Positions 22,815 through 33,668 of a stretch of DNA of 64,000 nt are shown here, piece after piece. Under the pieces are notes generated by a model, which saw nothing but the letters and a program-made list of their open reading frames with translations, was not told the origin of the DNA and did not search any database. A program made the translations under genes and the position numbers. The number at the start of each line of letters is the position of its first letter. Within the stretch, counting starts at the first letter, position 1. Source of the DNA: Cocos nucifera. Lineage: Eukaryota; Streptophyta; Magnoliopsida; Arecales; Arecaceae. The stretch is taken from assembly GCA_006176705.1 (NCBI GenBank), contig QRFJ01003031.1, positions 1-64,000 of the forward strand. Direction: 5' to 3'.

Positions 22815-23690
22815 TTTATTCAAGATAGCGGCATTGGAAAGCAGATTAAGCTTGATGAGAAAGTCTCACAAGTACAACGAGCTAAGGACCAATTGGAACC
22901 AAATCAGGTTGAGCCAATAAGAACACTACCTCCTCCACCTCGTAGATCGAAAAGAGTTTTTCCGTCCCCCTGAAAGATACTTAGGTATTATTTCAGAGGA
23001 AGTAGAGGAAATGTTCCTCGTAGGTAATGGTGCTCATGGTGATGATCCCAAAACCTACAACGAGGCGATATCAGATATCGACTCTGAGAAATGGCTAGAG
23101 GCAATGCAGTCAGAAATTGACTCGATGCACTCAAACCAAGTCTGGACCTTGGTAGATCCACCAGAAGGTATAGTACCTATTGGGTGTAAATGGATCTTCA
23201 AGAGAAAGATTGGTGCAGATGGGAATGTGGAGACATTCAAGGCTAGACTAGTGGCAAAAGGTTATAGTCAACGCGAAGGCATTGACTATCAGGATACCTT
23301 TTCCCAGTAGCTATGCTAAAATCCATCCGCACATTGCTTGCTATTGCAGCCTATTTCGATTATGAAATATGGCAAATGGATGTGAAAATGGCATTCTTAA
23401 ATGGATATCTTGAGGAAGATATCTATATGGAACAGCCGCTAGGTTTCACATCCAGTGATACTGATCACAAGGTTTGCAAGCTGCAAAGGTCCATATATGG
23501 ACTTAAGCAAGCATCTCGGAGCTGGAACACTCGTTTCAATGATGTGATCAAAAAGTTTGGTTTCATCAAAAATGAAGAGGAACCATGTGTTTTCAAAAAG
23601 GGTCAGTGGGAGCGCTGTTGTCTTCCTCGTATTGTACGTGGATGACATCCTCCTTATTGGGAATGATATTCCCATGTTGACACAGTCAAA
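22815..23690 (+). pseudogene. copia reverse transcriptase, N-terminal and core part (element A), multiple frameshifts
   Basis: From the shared TAG, the frame continues FIQDSGIGKQIKL. It is shifted +1 at about 22957-22965 and -1 at about 23301-23306, and +1 at 23600-23602. All three changes are also in F, but not in B or G. A fourth change (-1 at about 23680, near CCCATGTTGAC) is specific to A. RT landmarks between the breaks: AMQSEIDSMHSNQVW, CKWIFKRKIGADG, FKARLVAKGYSQREG (23011-23310), QMDVKMAFLNGYLEEDIY and SIYGLKQASRSWN (23313-23600), and the YVDDILLIGND active-site block around 23634-23666. The polymerase would copy element RNA into DNA inside the particle. Confidence 0.9.
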
Positions 23691-24614
23691 ATGTGGTTGT
23701 CCAAGGAATTCTCCATGAAAGACCTAGGTGAAGCATCCTTTATTCTAGGAATTAAGGTCTATAGGGATAGACCGAATAGGATGCTAGGACTTTCACAGAA
23801 GATGTACATAGAGAAAGTACTAAAGAGGTTTAGTATGGAAAACTCTAAGAGGGGATTAATACCCTTCAGACATGGTATTCATCTTTCCAAGAAGATGTGC
23901 CCTAGCACACCTGAGGAAATAGAACGCATGAGCAAGATCCCTTATGCTTCTGCAATAGGGAGCCTCATGTATGCCATGCTATGTACACGACCTGATATAG
24001 CCCATGCTGTGAGTGTCACAAGCAGATATCAGTCAAATCCAGGTGAAGAACACTGGACTTCTGTGAAATGTATCCTTAAGTACTTAAGAAGAACTAAGGA
24101 TATGATGTTGGTCTTTGGTAATGGAGAACTCCAAGTCCAGGGATACACAGACTCGGATTTCATGTCCGATATAGATGATCGAAAGTCGACATCTGGGAGT
24201 CTGTTTGTGTGCAATGGTGGTGCTATCAGCTGGAAGAGTTCCAAGCAAACGGTGATAGCAGATTCCACCATGGAAGCAGAATATATCGCTGCATCAGAGG
24301 CTGCGAAGGAAGCATTCTGGTACAAGAAGTTTGCTGCAGAAATTGGAGTAATGCCATCAGATGCCATTCCTCTATACTGCGACAACAATGGCGCCATAGC
24401 CCTTGCTAAGGAGCCGAGGTCTCACCAGAAATCCAAGCACATTGAGCGGCGATACCACCTCATCCGCGATTACCTCGAGAAGGGTTACGTCGAGGTCAAG
24501 AGAGTCGACTCCACAGATAATGTGGCAGACCCACTTACAAAGCCGTTGGGCCAGCAGAAGATCGAAGCCCACCTTGAGAAGATGGGACTTAGACTTGTAG
24601 CCAATTGGCTTTAG
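23691..24614 (+). CDS. copia RT C-terminal domain and RNase H (element A), open 307-codon frame
   Basis: The longest open frame of A, from mid-RT (the first ATG is internal, not a native start) to TAG at 24612-24614. Residues 1-150 are the RT thumb/connection (WLSKEFSMKDLGEASFILGI, KIPYASAIGSLMYAMLCTRP). RNase H follows with the acidic residues in GYTDSDFMSD (about 154-156), MEAEYIAASE (Glu about 197) and LYCDNNGAIAL (Asp about 231), then KHIERRYHLIRD and NVADPLTKPL. All key residues of this domain are present, so the sequence has kept good quality here although upstream pol is broken. It ends 14 bases before the 3' LTR. Confidence 0.9.
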   Translation: MWLSKEFSMKDLGEASFILGIKVYRDRPNRMLGLSQKMYIEKVLKRFSMENSKRGLIPFRHGIHLSKKMCPSTPEEIERMSKIPYASAIGSLMYAMLCTRPDIAHAVSVTSRYQSNPGEEHWTSVKCILKYLRRTKDMMLVFGNGELQVQGYTDSDFMSDIDDRKSTSGSLFVCNGGAISWKSSKQTVIADSTMEAEYIAASEAAKEAFWYKKFAAEIGVMPSDAIPLYCDNNGAIALAKEPRSHQKSKHIERRYHLIRDYLEKGYVEVKRVDSTDNVADPLTKPLGQQKIEAHLEKMGLRLVANWL

Positions 24615-24628
24615 GACAAGTGGGAGAT
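24615..24628 (+). other. polypurine tract of A
   Basis: GACAAGTGGGAGAT directly before the 3' LTR; the plus-strand primer site of copia elements. Confidence 0.85.
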
Positions 24629-26912
24629 TGTTAGATATATGTGCCCTAGAAGCCAGAATTGGCTGACACTTGTAATACACTTCTAGGGGCAAAATTATAA
24701 TTTTGACTATAATCAATAAAATGGGTTATTTTCTATCACATATGTGTATTTAGTGTCTGTGATACATCCTTTGAGTTAATGGTAATGATAATTCATATTT
24801 TCAAGAGTTGAAAATTTAAGACATGAATAATCATTATTAACTCATAAAATGCTCCCGACCATAGGATCATCACGAGGATGGTGATTGATCCGGAAGGTTG
24901 GTGTACAATCGCTTCTCTTTAGTAGATGAGTCTTGAGTCTACGGTGTGGAGACACCGGAGCGAGAGTACAGGTACTCGTTAGAGAACGAGGGCACTGAGC
25001 GTGACCACCTCGAGTAGTCATTAGGAAGTCTACCTTCTCGTCAATGACTGACTCGATGCTGCAGTAGTGTGTCTGGTTCTTTGACCTGAGGTGCATCGGC
25101 AGTTCACCTTGAGGGTGTTATAGTTTGACTACACCATTACTCGGTCTCCTAGCCATATGGAACCCTGAGGTGTATGTTGGCTATAGCATGTTCATTGTAG
25201 GAACTGGATTGCATCAAGATGGAATCTATCTACCTCGGTGGTAGAGGAGCAGCCCTATGATGATCATGAGAATCAAGTCCAGAAGCCCATGGCCATGGCA
25301 GAGTGAAATAATAGAAAGAGTTTCTATTTAGATTTTCACATTGGACTTGAATCGAATGATTACATCATATGACAGAGACTAGGGTTTGACGAGTTCACCT
25401 TAACCCTAATCTGATCGGGGCTCAAGATAGAAGAACTTAATCACACAGGTAGCTGCACCAAGAGGTTCGCATTCAGCTCTGATGGGTTGCCACCATATAC
25501 TGCTAGGTGTCACTGGTGGATTTTGGGAGCAATTAGAATGATTTAGATGATCGATCATTCTAGCTGTTCGAATCAGAAGAGTTCTGATCCATCGAAAGGA
25601 GTTTCGATGATGTCGATGATAGAGATCATGACATATCCCATTACCATACAGAACTGAACCTAACTGGGTCACACAAACAAGGGTTTGAATCTGGTGATCA
25701 TCAATTGAACTGATCCAGTTCAATTGATCTGAATGAGATTCAATTAGGTTCAAGAAAATCGTGCTAGCACTCGATTGAACCTAACGTTCTTCTTTTACTA
25801 TCATAAATAAGTTGTCCTGACTGAGCCAAAGGAGTTTGTGCTCAATCAGAGGCCTTCACTATGGTCTGACTGGAGGTTGTCCAAGTCAGAAAAGGGTTGT
25901 CTTATTTTGTAAGACAATACCTGCCATTTTTGGTCACCTGCCATTTCTCGTCCTTTGACTTTGGTCAAAAGTTGACCTTTGACTGGTCAAATGTTGACCA
26001 TTGACACTTTGACTTTTGTCCACATGTCATGCACCTATTGGAGAGCTGGTGGGGGCTTGTCCCCCTGCCAGAACCTGGCAAGGAGGAGGGCGCACGCCAC
26101 CCTAGGGAGGCGTGCGCCAAGCAGGAGGCGCCTAGGAGTCCTTGTTGGACAGGGACTCCATCTCCTTTTTGGATTCCAATTAGAGTTCTCCTAAGAACCA
26201 ACTTTGACTGGTCTTAGGCACCATCTAAGGAGGAATCCAAGGGGACTCTATTCCCACCAATCAGATTTAGATCTGATTTCACAAAGGGTTGTGATTGGTT
26301 GGGAAGAAGAGGAGTTGGATCACGCATAGTCTATAAATAAGACCCTGCGCCCAACTCAAGGAGTATCTGAAAAGAGTTTCCATGCCCCAAGGCTTCCTCT
26401 CTCCTCCTCCTCCATGCCAAGTCCATCTTCTCCCTCTCCTCTCCACATCCAAAGTGGTTTAGTATCTAAGTTGTTGCAATCTAGGTGAGAGAAAGATGAC
26501 AGAAAGCTAGAAGGCTGCATTGCTGCAAAGGACAACTGCTGATCTTTGAAAGTTGTTTCGAAGATCCTCCAAATCAAATTCAGATCTAATTTTTGGAGAC
26601 ATGATAGAGAAGAAGAGGATCTTTAGATCCAACCTGAGTGGATACTGGTAGAGGCCAGGCACATGCATGGCTAGATCCAGAACCTTCTGTTGCTTACAGG
26701 ATCATCAAATGGGTAATAGGATTACCCTACATCAAGGTAAATTAAACTTGATTTAATTTATCTAGATTTTATTTTTATTATTAGAATAATAAGAATTAGA
26801 TCTAAAATATCCCAAATCTATTTTGAATCAAAAAGAAAAAATTTTTTAAATATATCTTATGATCCAATCAGATCTGAACGAACCTGGTCTGGAAAATCAG
26901 GATTTTCCTTTG
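24629..26912 (+). repeat. 3' LTR of element A
   Basis: 2284 bases. The first ~1.7 kb is almost identical to the 5' LTR, whereas from about 26360 to 26912 there are frequent substitutions and small indels, and the terminal dinucleotide is TG instead of CA. The TSD that follows is intact. Confidence 0.95.
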
Positions 26913-26917
26913 TGAAG
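26913..26917. repeat. target-site duplication of A, right copy (TGAAG)
   Basis: Perfect match to 16500-16504; B coding sequence resumes with GAACACTAGATTTCTGTG. Confidence 0.95.
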
Positions 26918-27482
26918 AACACTAGATTTCTGTGAAATGTATCCTTAAGTACTTGAGAAGAACTAAGGATATGTTGTTGGTATTTGGTAATGAAGAACTC
27001 CAAGTTCAGGGGTACATAGACTCAAACTTTATGATCGATGTAGATGATCGAAAGTCGACATCTGAAAGTCTGTTTGTGTGTAATGGTAGAGCTGTCAGTT
27101 GAAAAAGTTCCAAGCAGATAGTGATAGCAGATTGCACCATGAAAGCAGAATACATCGCTACGTCAGAAGCTACAAAGGAGGCATTCTAGTATAAAATATT
27201 TGCCACGGAGATCGGAGTGATGCCATCAGATGCCATTCCTCTATACTGTGACAACAATGGCACCATAGCCCTTGCTAAGGAGCCAAGGTCTCACCAAAAA
27301 TTCAAGTACATCGAGTGGCGATACCACTTCATCCATGATTACCTTGAGAAGGATTACGTCGAGGTCAATAGAGTCGACTATGCAAATAATGTGGAGGACT
27401 GCTTACAAAGCTGTTGGACCCATAAAAGATCGAAGCCCACCTTGAGAAGATAGGACTTAGATTTGTAGCCAATTGGCTTTAG
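26918..27482 (+). pseudogene. copia RNase H, 3' part of element B pol
   Basis: Continues the B reading frame interrupted at 16504. It matches residues 120-307 of the A frame. Landmarks: the DDRKSTSES-like stretch, an AEYIA-like stretch, and the open piece 27217-27453 with LYCDNNGTIALAKEPRSHQK. Trp codons have become TGA/TAG (for example near 27101 and 27190). The Asp of YCDNN remains. It ends beside the PPT GTCAAGTGAAAGTT (27483-27496). Confidence 0.85.
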
Positions 27483-27496
27483 GTCAAGTGAAAGTT

Positions 27497-29782
27497 TGTT
27501 AGATATGTGTGCCCTAGAAGCAAAAATTAGCTGACACTTGTAATACACTTCTAGGGGCAAAATTAAAATTTTGACTGTAAATAATAAAATAGATTATTGT
27601 CTATTATATATGTGTATTTAGTGTCTGTAAGACATCCCTTGAGTTAGTGGTAATGATAATTCTTATTTTTAAGAGTTGAAAAGTTAAGACAAGAATTTTC
27701 ATTATTAACTCATAAAGGGCTCTTAACCGTAGGATTGTCATGAGGATGGTGATTGATCTGGAAGGTTAGTGTACAATCACTTCTTTATAGTAGATGAGTC
27801 TTGAGTCTACATTCAGAGATACCGGAGTGAGAGTACAAGTACTAGTTAGAAAATGAGGGCACTAAGCATGACCATCTCGAGTAGTCATAAGAAAGTCTAC
27901 CTTCTCATCGATGATTAACTCAAAGCTGCAGTGGTGTATCTGATTCTTTAACCTGAGGTGCATCGACAGTTCACCTTGAGGGTGTTATAGTTTGACTACA
28001 ACATGACTCGATCTCCTAGCCATTTGGAATCCTGAGGTGTATGTTGGCTATAGTATGTTCATTGTAGGAACTGGATTCCACCAAGATGGAATCTATCTAC
28101 CTCGATGGATGAGGAGCAGCCCTATGATGATCATGAGAATCAAGTCCATAAGCCCATGGCCATGGTAGAGAGTGAAATAATAGAAAGAGTTTCTATTAAG
28201 ATTTTCACATCAGACTTGAATCAAATTATTAAATCATATGATAAGAATTAGGGTCTGACGAGTTCACCTTAACCCTAATTTGATCAGAGCTCAAGATAGA
28301 AGAATTTAATCACACAAGTAGCTGCACGGAGAGGTTCTTTTTTATTTTTTTATGGGTTGCCACCGTATACTGCTAGGTGTCACTGCTGCATTTTGGGAGT
28401 AATTAGAATGATTTAGATGATCGATAATTCCAGTTGTCTAAATCAGAAGAGTTTTGATCCATCGAAAGGAGTTTCGATGATATTGATGATGGAGATCATG
28501 ACATATCCTATTACCATACAGAACTGAATCTAACTGGGTCACATAAATAATAGTTTGAATTTGGATATCATCAATTAGACTAACCTAGTTTAATTGATTT
28601 GAATTAAATTCAATTAGGTTCAAAGAAATTGTGCTAGCACACAATTGAGCCTAACATTCTCCTTCTATTATCATTTGAAGTTATCTCGACTGAGCCAAAT
28701 GTATTTATGCTCACTCAGGTACCTTTACCTGGTCTGGCTGGAGCTTGTCTAGGTCAAAAAAGGATTGTCTTAATTTATAAGATAAATTTGAGACAACACC
28801 TATCATTTTTTATCACCTACTAATTCTTGTCCTTTGACTTTGGTCAAATATTGACCTTTGACCCTTGGACATCTGCCCATGTGTCATGCACATATTGGAG
28901 AGCAGATAGGGGCTTATCCCCTCACTAAAATTTGGAAAGGAGCGGGTGCACACCTAGGATGGCATGTGCCCATGGATAGGGACGCCTGGAGTCCCATACA
29001 GATAGGACTCCAAGTTACTTCTTGGATTCAAACTAGGTGACCCTTACCTGTAGACTTTGAGTAGTTTAAGCTGCCATCTAAGGATGAATCTATGGGGCTC
29101 TCATCTGATTAGATCAAGTGATGTCATTCCATCAATCAGACTTAAATCTGATTGCACAATGTGATTGGCTAGGATGATGCAGCACTGCATGGCACGGCAG
29201 GGTCTATAAATAAACCCTATCTACGCACAATCTGAAGAGAGCTTTTTTCTAGCCATGCCACAAGGCTGCCCCTCTCCCTCCTCCATGCCATCTTCTAATC
29301 CTCTCTCTTCTCTCCACGCCCAAGGGAAGTTGGACATGAGTTTGGTGTGACTCAGGCAATCAAAAGGCGATGAGAAAGCAAGAAGGCAGCCCTGCTACAA
29401 GAGACAGCAGCACATCTTCAAAAGAAGTTTTGAAGATCCTCCAAATCAGATCCAGATCTAATTTTTGGAGAAAACAAAAGAGAAGGAGAAGATCTCTAGA
29501 TCCAACCTAGGTGGATATCAGTAGAGGCTAGGTGCTTGTGTGGCTAGATCCAAAACCTCAGGCAATTAGCAGGATCATCAAAGGGTAATCGGATTACCCA
29601 AAACTAAGGTAACATTAATTTATATTTAATTTAATTTATTTTATTTTATTTATTAGATCATAAAATTAGATCTAAAAGATATCAGATCTAATTTAGATCT
29701 AAGAAAAAAATTTTAAAATATGCCTCTCGATCCAATCAGATTTGAACGAACCTGATCCGAGAAAATCTAATTTTCTCCTTCA
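27497..29782 (+). repeat. 3' LTR of element B
   Basis: 2286 bases, TGTTAGATATGTG...CCTTCA. TATAAATA is retained at 29205-29212. The segment 27800-27908 is absent from the 5' LTR. Right TSD TCAGA at 29783-29787. Confidence 0.9.
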
Positions 29783-30487
29783 TCAGAATCTAGGATTTTA
29801 CAGAAAATAAGTTTTAGGTTTCTGATTAAGGACGAAATACAATATAAGAACATCCCATCGAATGGAAGGAGAGGATATTTAAACCCTACTTTATTCTTAT
29901 GATCGGACGGCCAAGGGAAATGCCATAATCAGAAATATGAAAACTACAAAACTAGTTAGATCTACATCATATATCTCATATATAAAAATTGATCTAACTA
30001 TAAATATATTTTCCATACATATTCATGTATCATATCATGCATATTTTCAGATCTAAATTATCCCATAATCATCTAAAAAATTAAATTTAAATTGATCATA
30101 TCAAATTAAAATCTATTCTAGATAATTATGTAAAACATTCTATAACTAGTCTAAACATGCATTCATCATATCTCATATGAACAAAAATTAAATAACTTTA
30201 TTTTCTACTTTTTAAATTTTATTATAATATTTATAATATCAATAATAGTAAATAAATAGATCTAAAAATTATAACTTAATCAAATTAAATTATGATCATG
30301 CTAGACTATACATAGAACAATTCTATTGTACAATAAGTCATGCATCTTATACAACTTAGATCTAAATTATTTTTTTTTTTTTAATTTTTTTGATTTTAGA
30401 TCTAATCATATCTCATGTTATATATGAAATCATCTAATTATCAGATCAAAATTAAAATAAAATTAGATCTAATAAAAAATGCAACTT
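29783..30487 (-). other. leader of element C, PBS-proximal part
   Basis: Continues the C leader after B. It contains the decayed version of the leader stem (29822-29931). No coding frame. Confidence 0.85.
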
Positions 30488-30501
30488 GGCTCTGATATCC
30501 A
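30488..30501 (-). other. primer binding site of C
   Basis: On the minus strand TGGATATCAGAGCC, a slightly damaged tRNA-iMet PBS, one base before the LTR. Confidence 0.85.
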
Positions 30502-30502
30502 T

Positions 30503-32787
30503 TGAAGGAAAAAGCTAGTTTTCTGGATTAGGTTCGTTTAGATCTAATTAGATCAAGAGAGATATTTTAAAAATTTTTCTTTTAAATTTAGATTAGATCT
30601 GAAACTTTCTTAATTTTATATTATTAATCTAATAAAAAAATAAAATAAAATAATAAATAAATTAAATCTAATTTAATTTACCTTATTGAGGGTAATCTGA
30701 TTACCCTATGATGATCCTGATATCTGCTTGAGGTTCTGGATATAGCAACGCAAGTGCCTGGCCTCTAATGGTATCCACTTAGATGGGATCTAAAGATCAT
30801 CTTCTTCTTTATCACCTCTCCAAAAATCAAATTTAGATTTGATTTTGAAGATCTTCAAAACTCCTTTTGAAGATGTGAGTTATCTCTTACAGCAGTGTTG
30901 CCTTCTCCCTTTTCCTGTCGCCTTTCTCTTGCTTGGATCGCACCAAACTGAAGCCCAAAAATTCTTTGACATGGGTAAAAAAGAGAAGACCTGAGGATGG
31001 CATGGAGGAGGGAGAGGGGCAACCTTGTGCCATGGGCAATGGATCAAGCTTCTTAGACCTTGGCGCAGACAGGGTTTTTATAGACCCTATTGCGCAATAC
31101 AGTGCCACATCATTTTGACCAATTATGATCTTTTGTGCAATTAGATCTAAATTTGATTAATGGAATGATATCATCTAATCTAATCAGATGAGAGTCCCTC
31201 TAAATCATCCTTAGATGGTGCCAACATTGGTCAAAGACAAGTCTTTGGCGCCGCCTAGGTAGAAACCCTAAAGCAATTGGAGTCCCATCTGTATGGGACT
31301 CCAGATGCTCTATCCAAGGGTGCATGCCTCCCTAGGCAAGAATCCCTTATCCATCTCCTATTTAGCAGGTGGACTGATCCAAAAATTCTCTCCTATGATG
31401 GCTTGACATATGGGCAGATGTCTAAGTGTCAAAGATCAACGTTTGACTAAATGTCCAAAACAGAATTTAGCAGGTGATGAAAAATAATGTGTTATCTCAA
31501 ATTTATCTCATAAATTAAGACAATCCTTTTCTGACCTAGACAAGCTTTAGTTAGACTAAGTAAAGGTACCTGAGTGAGCCAAGACACATTTGGCTTAGTC
31601 GAGACAAACTTTAATGATAATTAAAGGAGAACATTAGGCTCAATCGTGTGCTAGCATGATTTTCTTGAACCTAATTGAATCTAATTCAAATCAATTAAAC
31701 AGGGTTAGTCTAATTGATGATATCTAAATTGAAACCCTTGTTTGTGTGATCCAGTTAGATTCTGTTCCATATGGTAATGAGATATATCATGATCTCTATC
31801 ATCGACAATATCGAAACACCTTTCGATGGATCAGAACTTTTTTGATTCAGACAACTAGAAAGATTGACAATCTAAATAATTCTAATTGCTCTCAAAATCC
31901 ACTAGTGACACCTACCAGCATATGGTGGCAATCCATCAGAACTAAAAATGAACCTCTCAGTATAGTTACCTATGTAATTAAGTTTTTCTATCTTGAGCCC
32001 CGAATGGATTAGGGTTAAGGTAGTCTCGTCAAACCCTAATATCCATCATATGATTAATCATTCGATTCAAGTCCAATGTGAAAACCTTAATAGAATCTCT
32101 TTCTATTATTTCACTCTATCATGGCCATGGGCTTATGGACTTGATTCTCATGATCATCATACGACTTCTCCTCATCTACCAAGGTAGATAGATTTCCTAT
32201 TGGTGCAATCCAATTCTTACAATGAACATGCTATAGCCAACATACACTTTAGGATTCTGAATGGCTAGGAGATCGAGTTATGGTATAGTCAATCTATAAC
32301 ACCCTCAAGGTGAACTATCGATGCACCTCAGATCAAAGAATCAAATACACAACTACAGCTTCGAGCCAGTCATTGACGAGAAGATAGACATCCTAATGAT
32401 TGCTCAAGGTGGTCACGCTCCATGCCCTCATTCTCTAACAAGTATCTGTACTCTCACTCTGATGTCTCTACACCATAGACTTAAGACTCATCTACTATGA
32501 TGAAGCGATTGTACACCAACCTTTCGGATCAATCACCATCCTCATGATGATCCTATGATCAGGAGCATTTTATGAGTTAATAATAAAAATTCATGTCTTA
32601 AATTTTTAACTCTTGAAAATAAAAACTATCATTACCATTAACTCAAGGGATGTATCACAGACACTAAATATACATTATGATAAAAAATAACCCATTTTAT
32701 TATTTATAGTCAAAACTATAATTTTATCCTTAGAAGTGTGTAACAAGTGTCAGCCAATTTTAGCTTCTAGGGCATACATATCTAATA
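30503..32787 (-). repeat. 5' LTR of element C
   Basis: 2285 bases; on the plus strand it runs TGAAGGAAAAAGC to ATCTAATA (CA of the outer end mutated to TA on the plus-strand reading). A TATA-type motif (TTTTTATA, minus-strand TATAAAAA) lies near 31074-31081. Confidence 0.9.
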
Positions 32788-33668
32788 GTTGAGAGAGCCG
32801 AACTTGGATCCTACCATTCATCTTAAGTTTAGAAGTAAGGCTACTTAAATAGCAGTTCCTTTTTACTGTTCAAGACCATCAGGTTGGACTTTAATGCATC
32901 TTCAATAGGTTCTATGGCATGGACTTGTTGTCATGAAGGTCGATAGATCCCTTCAGAATGGAAGTTGGTGGTCGAGGATTTCAGTGGGGTTATTTCACCT
33001 CCAACACTTGTCCCTCTACTCCCAAGTTTGAATTTCAAATAATGGGAGTATAAAAAAATTACCGTGGCCGAAGTCCTTCACCAGCTTCCTGCATTCGGAT
33101 ATCAAAATTTTTTGGCTTCTTTCGAACTGGCACTGAGGCTTAATGCCGAATGACCCAAGAGGAATAATTCCCTCAAAGACACATCCAGTGTGGAGCTCGA
33201 CACAGTGCAATAATTTTTCGTCAGGCATCAGAGGTGAGTGGGACATGCGTTGGGCTAGGATCGATTGAGGGAATCCTACAATCATAACTTCCTTTGGTCT
33301 CGCCCATCTATTTAACCCCTTTCTTCTTCTACGGCCTCTCACCTTCATCTGCACTTCTTCTTGCTCTCCTTCCTTCATTCTCTATCATCTTTGAGTATCC
33401 CATTCTTGTTGCTTTTGCCCTCCCACAATGTCTCCGACCATAGGCATCCTTCTCGACTGTCCTTCATCTTTTCGATCCTCTTCTTGAGTTTTTCGATCAA
33501 CCTAGGTCAGTCCCTCCTCCGTGCTCTCTCTTGATTTCTAGCTTTTTCATATTTTTTACAATCTCTTTAGATTTTTTTGAGTGGGTTTTGCCATTTTCCT
33601 TTCCTGGGTTTTCACCACCTCTTTTTCCTAAATTTTTTAGAGATTTTGCCAGATTTAATCTGATTTGA
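32788..33668. other. unassigned sequence between C and the Transposase_28-like pseudogene
   Basis: No supported gene. The last ~300 bases are CT-rich (many TTCTTC/CTCTTC blocks) and could be the leader of the pseudogene that follows. The open frame on the minus strand at 33016-33378 has low-complexity composition and no recognisable domain. Confidence 0.4.

Larger units (their letters stand above)
16505..26912 (+). mobile_element. Ty1/copia element A (plus strand), nested in B
   Basis: 10408 bases with two ~2285-base LTRs, a good iMet PBS, long leader, gag, PR, INT, RT, RNase H and a PPT: the standard Ty1/copia order. It is flanked by a perfect 5-base TSD. Most of the two LTRs are nearly identical, but the outermost ~90 bases of the 5' LTR and the last ~550 bases of the 3' LTR are clearly diverged (see findings). 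Coding regions are interrupted by stops and frameshifts, several shared with F. It inserted into a member of its own family. Confidence 0.95.
9001..29782 (+). mobile_element. Ty1/copia element B (plus strand), inserted in C, interrupted by A
   Basis: Without A, B is 10374 bases, close to A (10408) and F (10445). It has a 5' LTR 9001-11213, decayed PBS, leader, gag-pol pseudogene 13131-16504 and 26913-27482, PPT, and 3' LTR 27497-29782. The target in the C leader is TCAGG (compare F near 55945-55949): the left copy is TTAGG (8996-9000), the right TCAGA (29783-29787), each one transition away. Many stops, a lost 5' TATA box and LTR divergence show it is older than A. Confidence 0.9.
1..32787 (-). 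mobile_element. Ty1/copia element C (minus strand), interrupted by D and B, truncated by left window edge
   Basis: C is the outermost element of the left nest. The pieces visible are 1-1671, 8581-9000 and 29783-32787. Read on the minus strand they give a 5' LTR (30503-32787), a tRNA-iMet-type PBS, a leader, then gag and the start of protease at the left edge. Joining the leader pieces (930-1671, 8581-9000, 29783-30487) gives 1867 bases, against 1864 in element A, which strongly supports the reconstruction. Its 3' LTR lies beyond the window, so its TSD cannot be tested; the bases after its 5' LTR are GTTGA (32788-32792). Stop codons in gag and damaged LTR ends fit an old insertion. It must be older than D, B and A, which sit inside it. 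Confidence 0.9.

Noticed and set aside
33016..33378. 120-codon minus-strand open frame
   Set aside because: Low-complexity composition from a CT-rich tract, no domain, lies just upstream of the plus-strand pseudogene.
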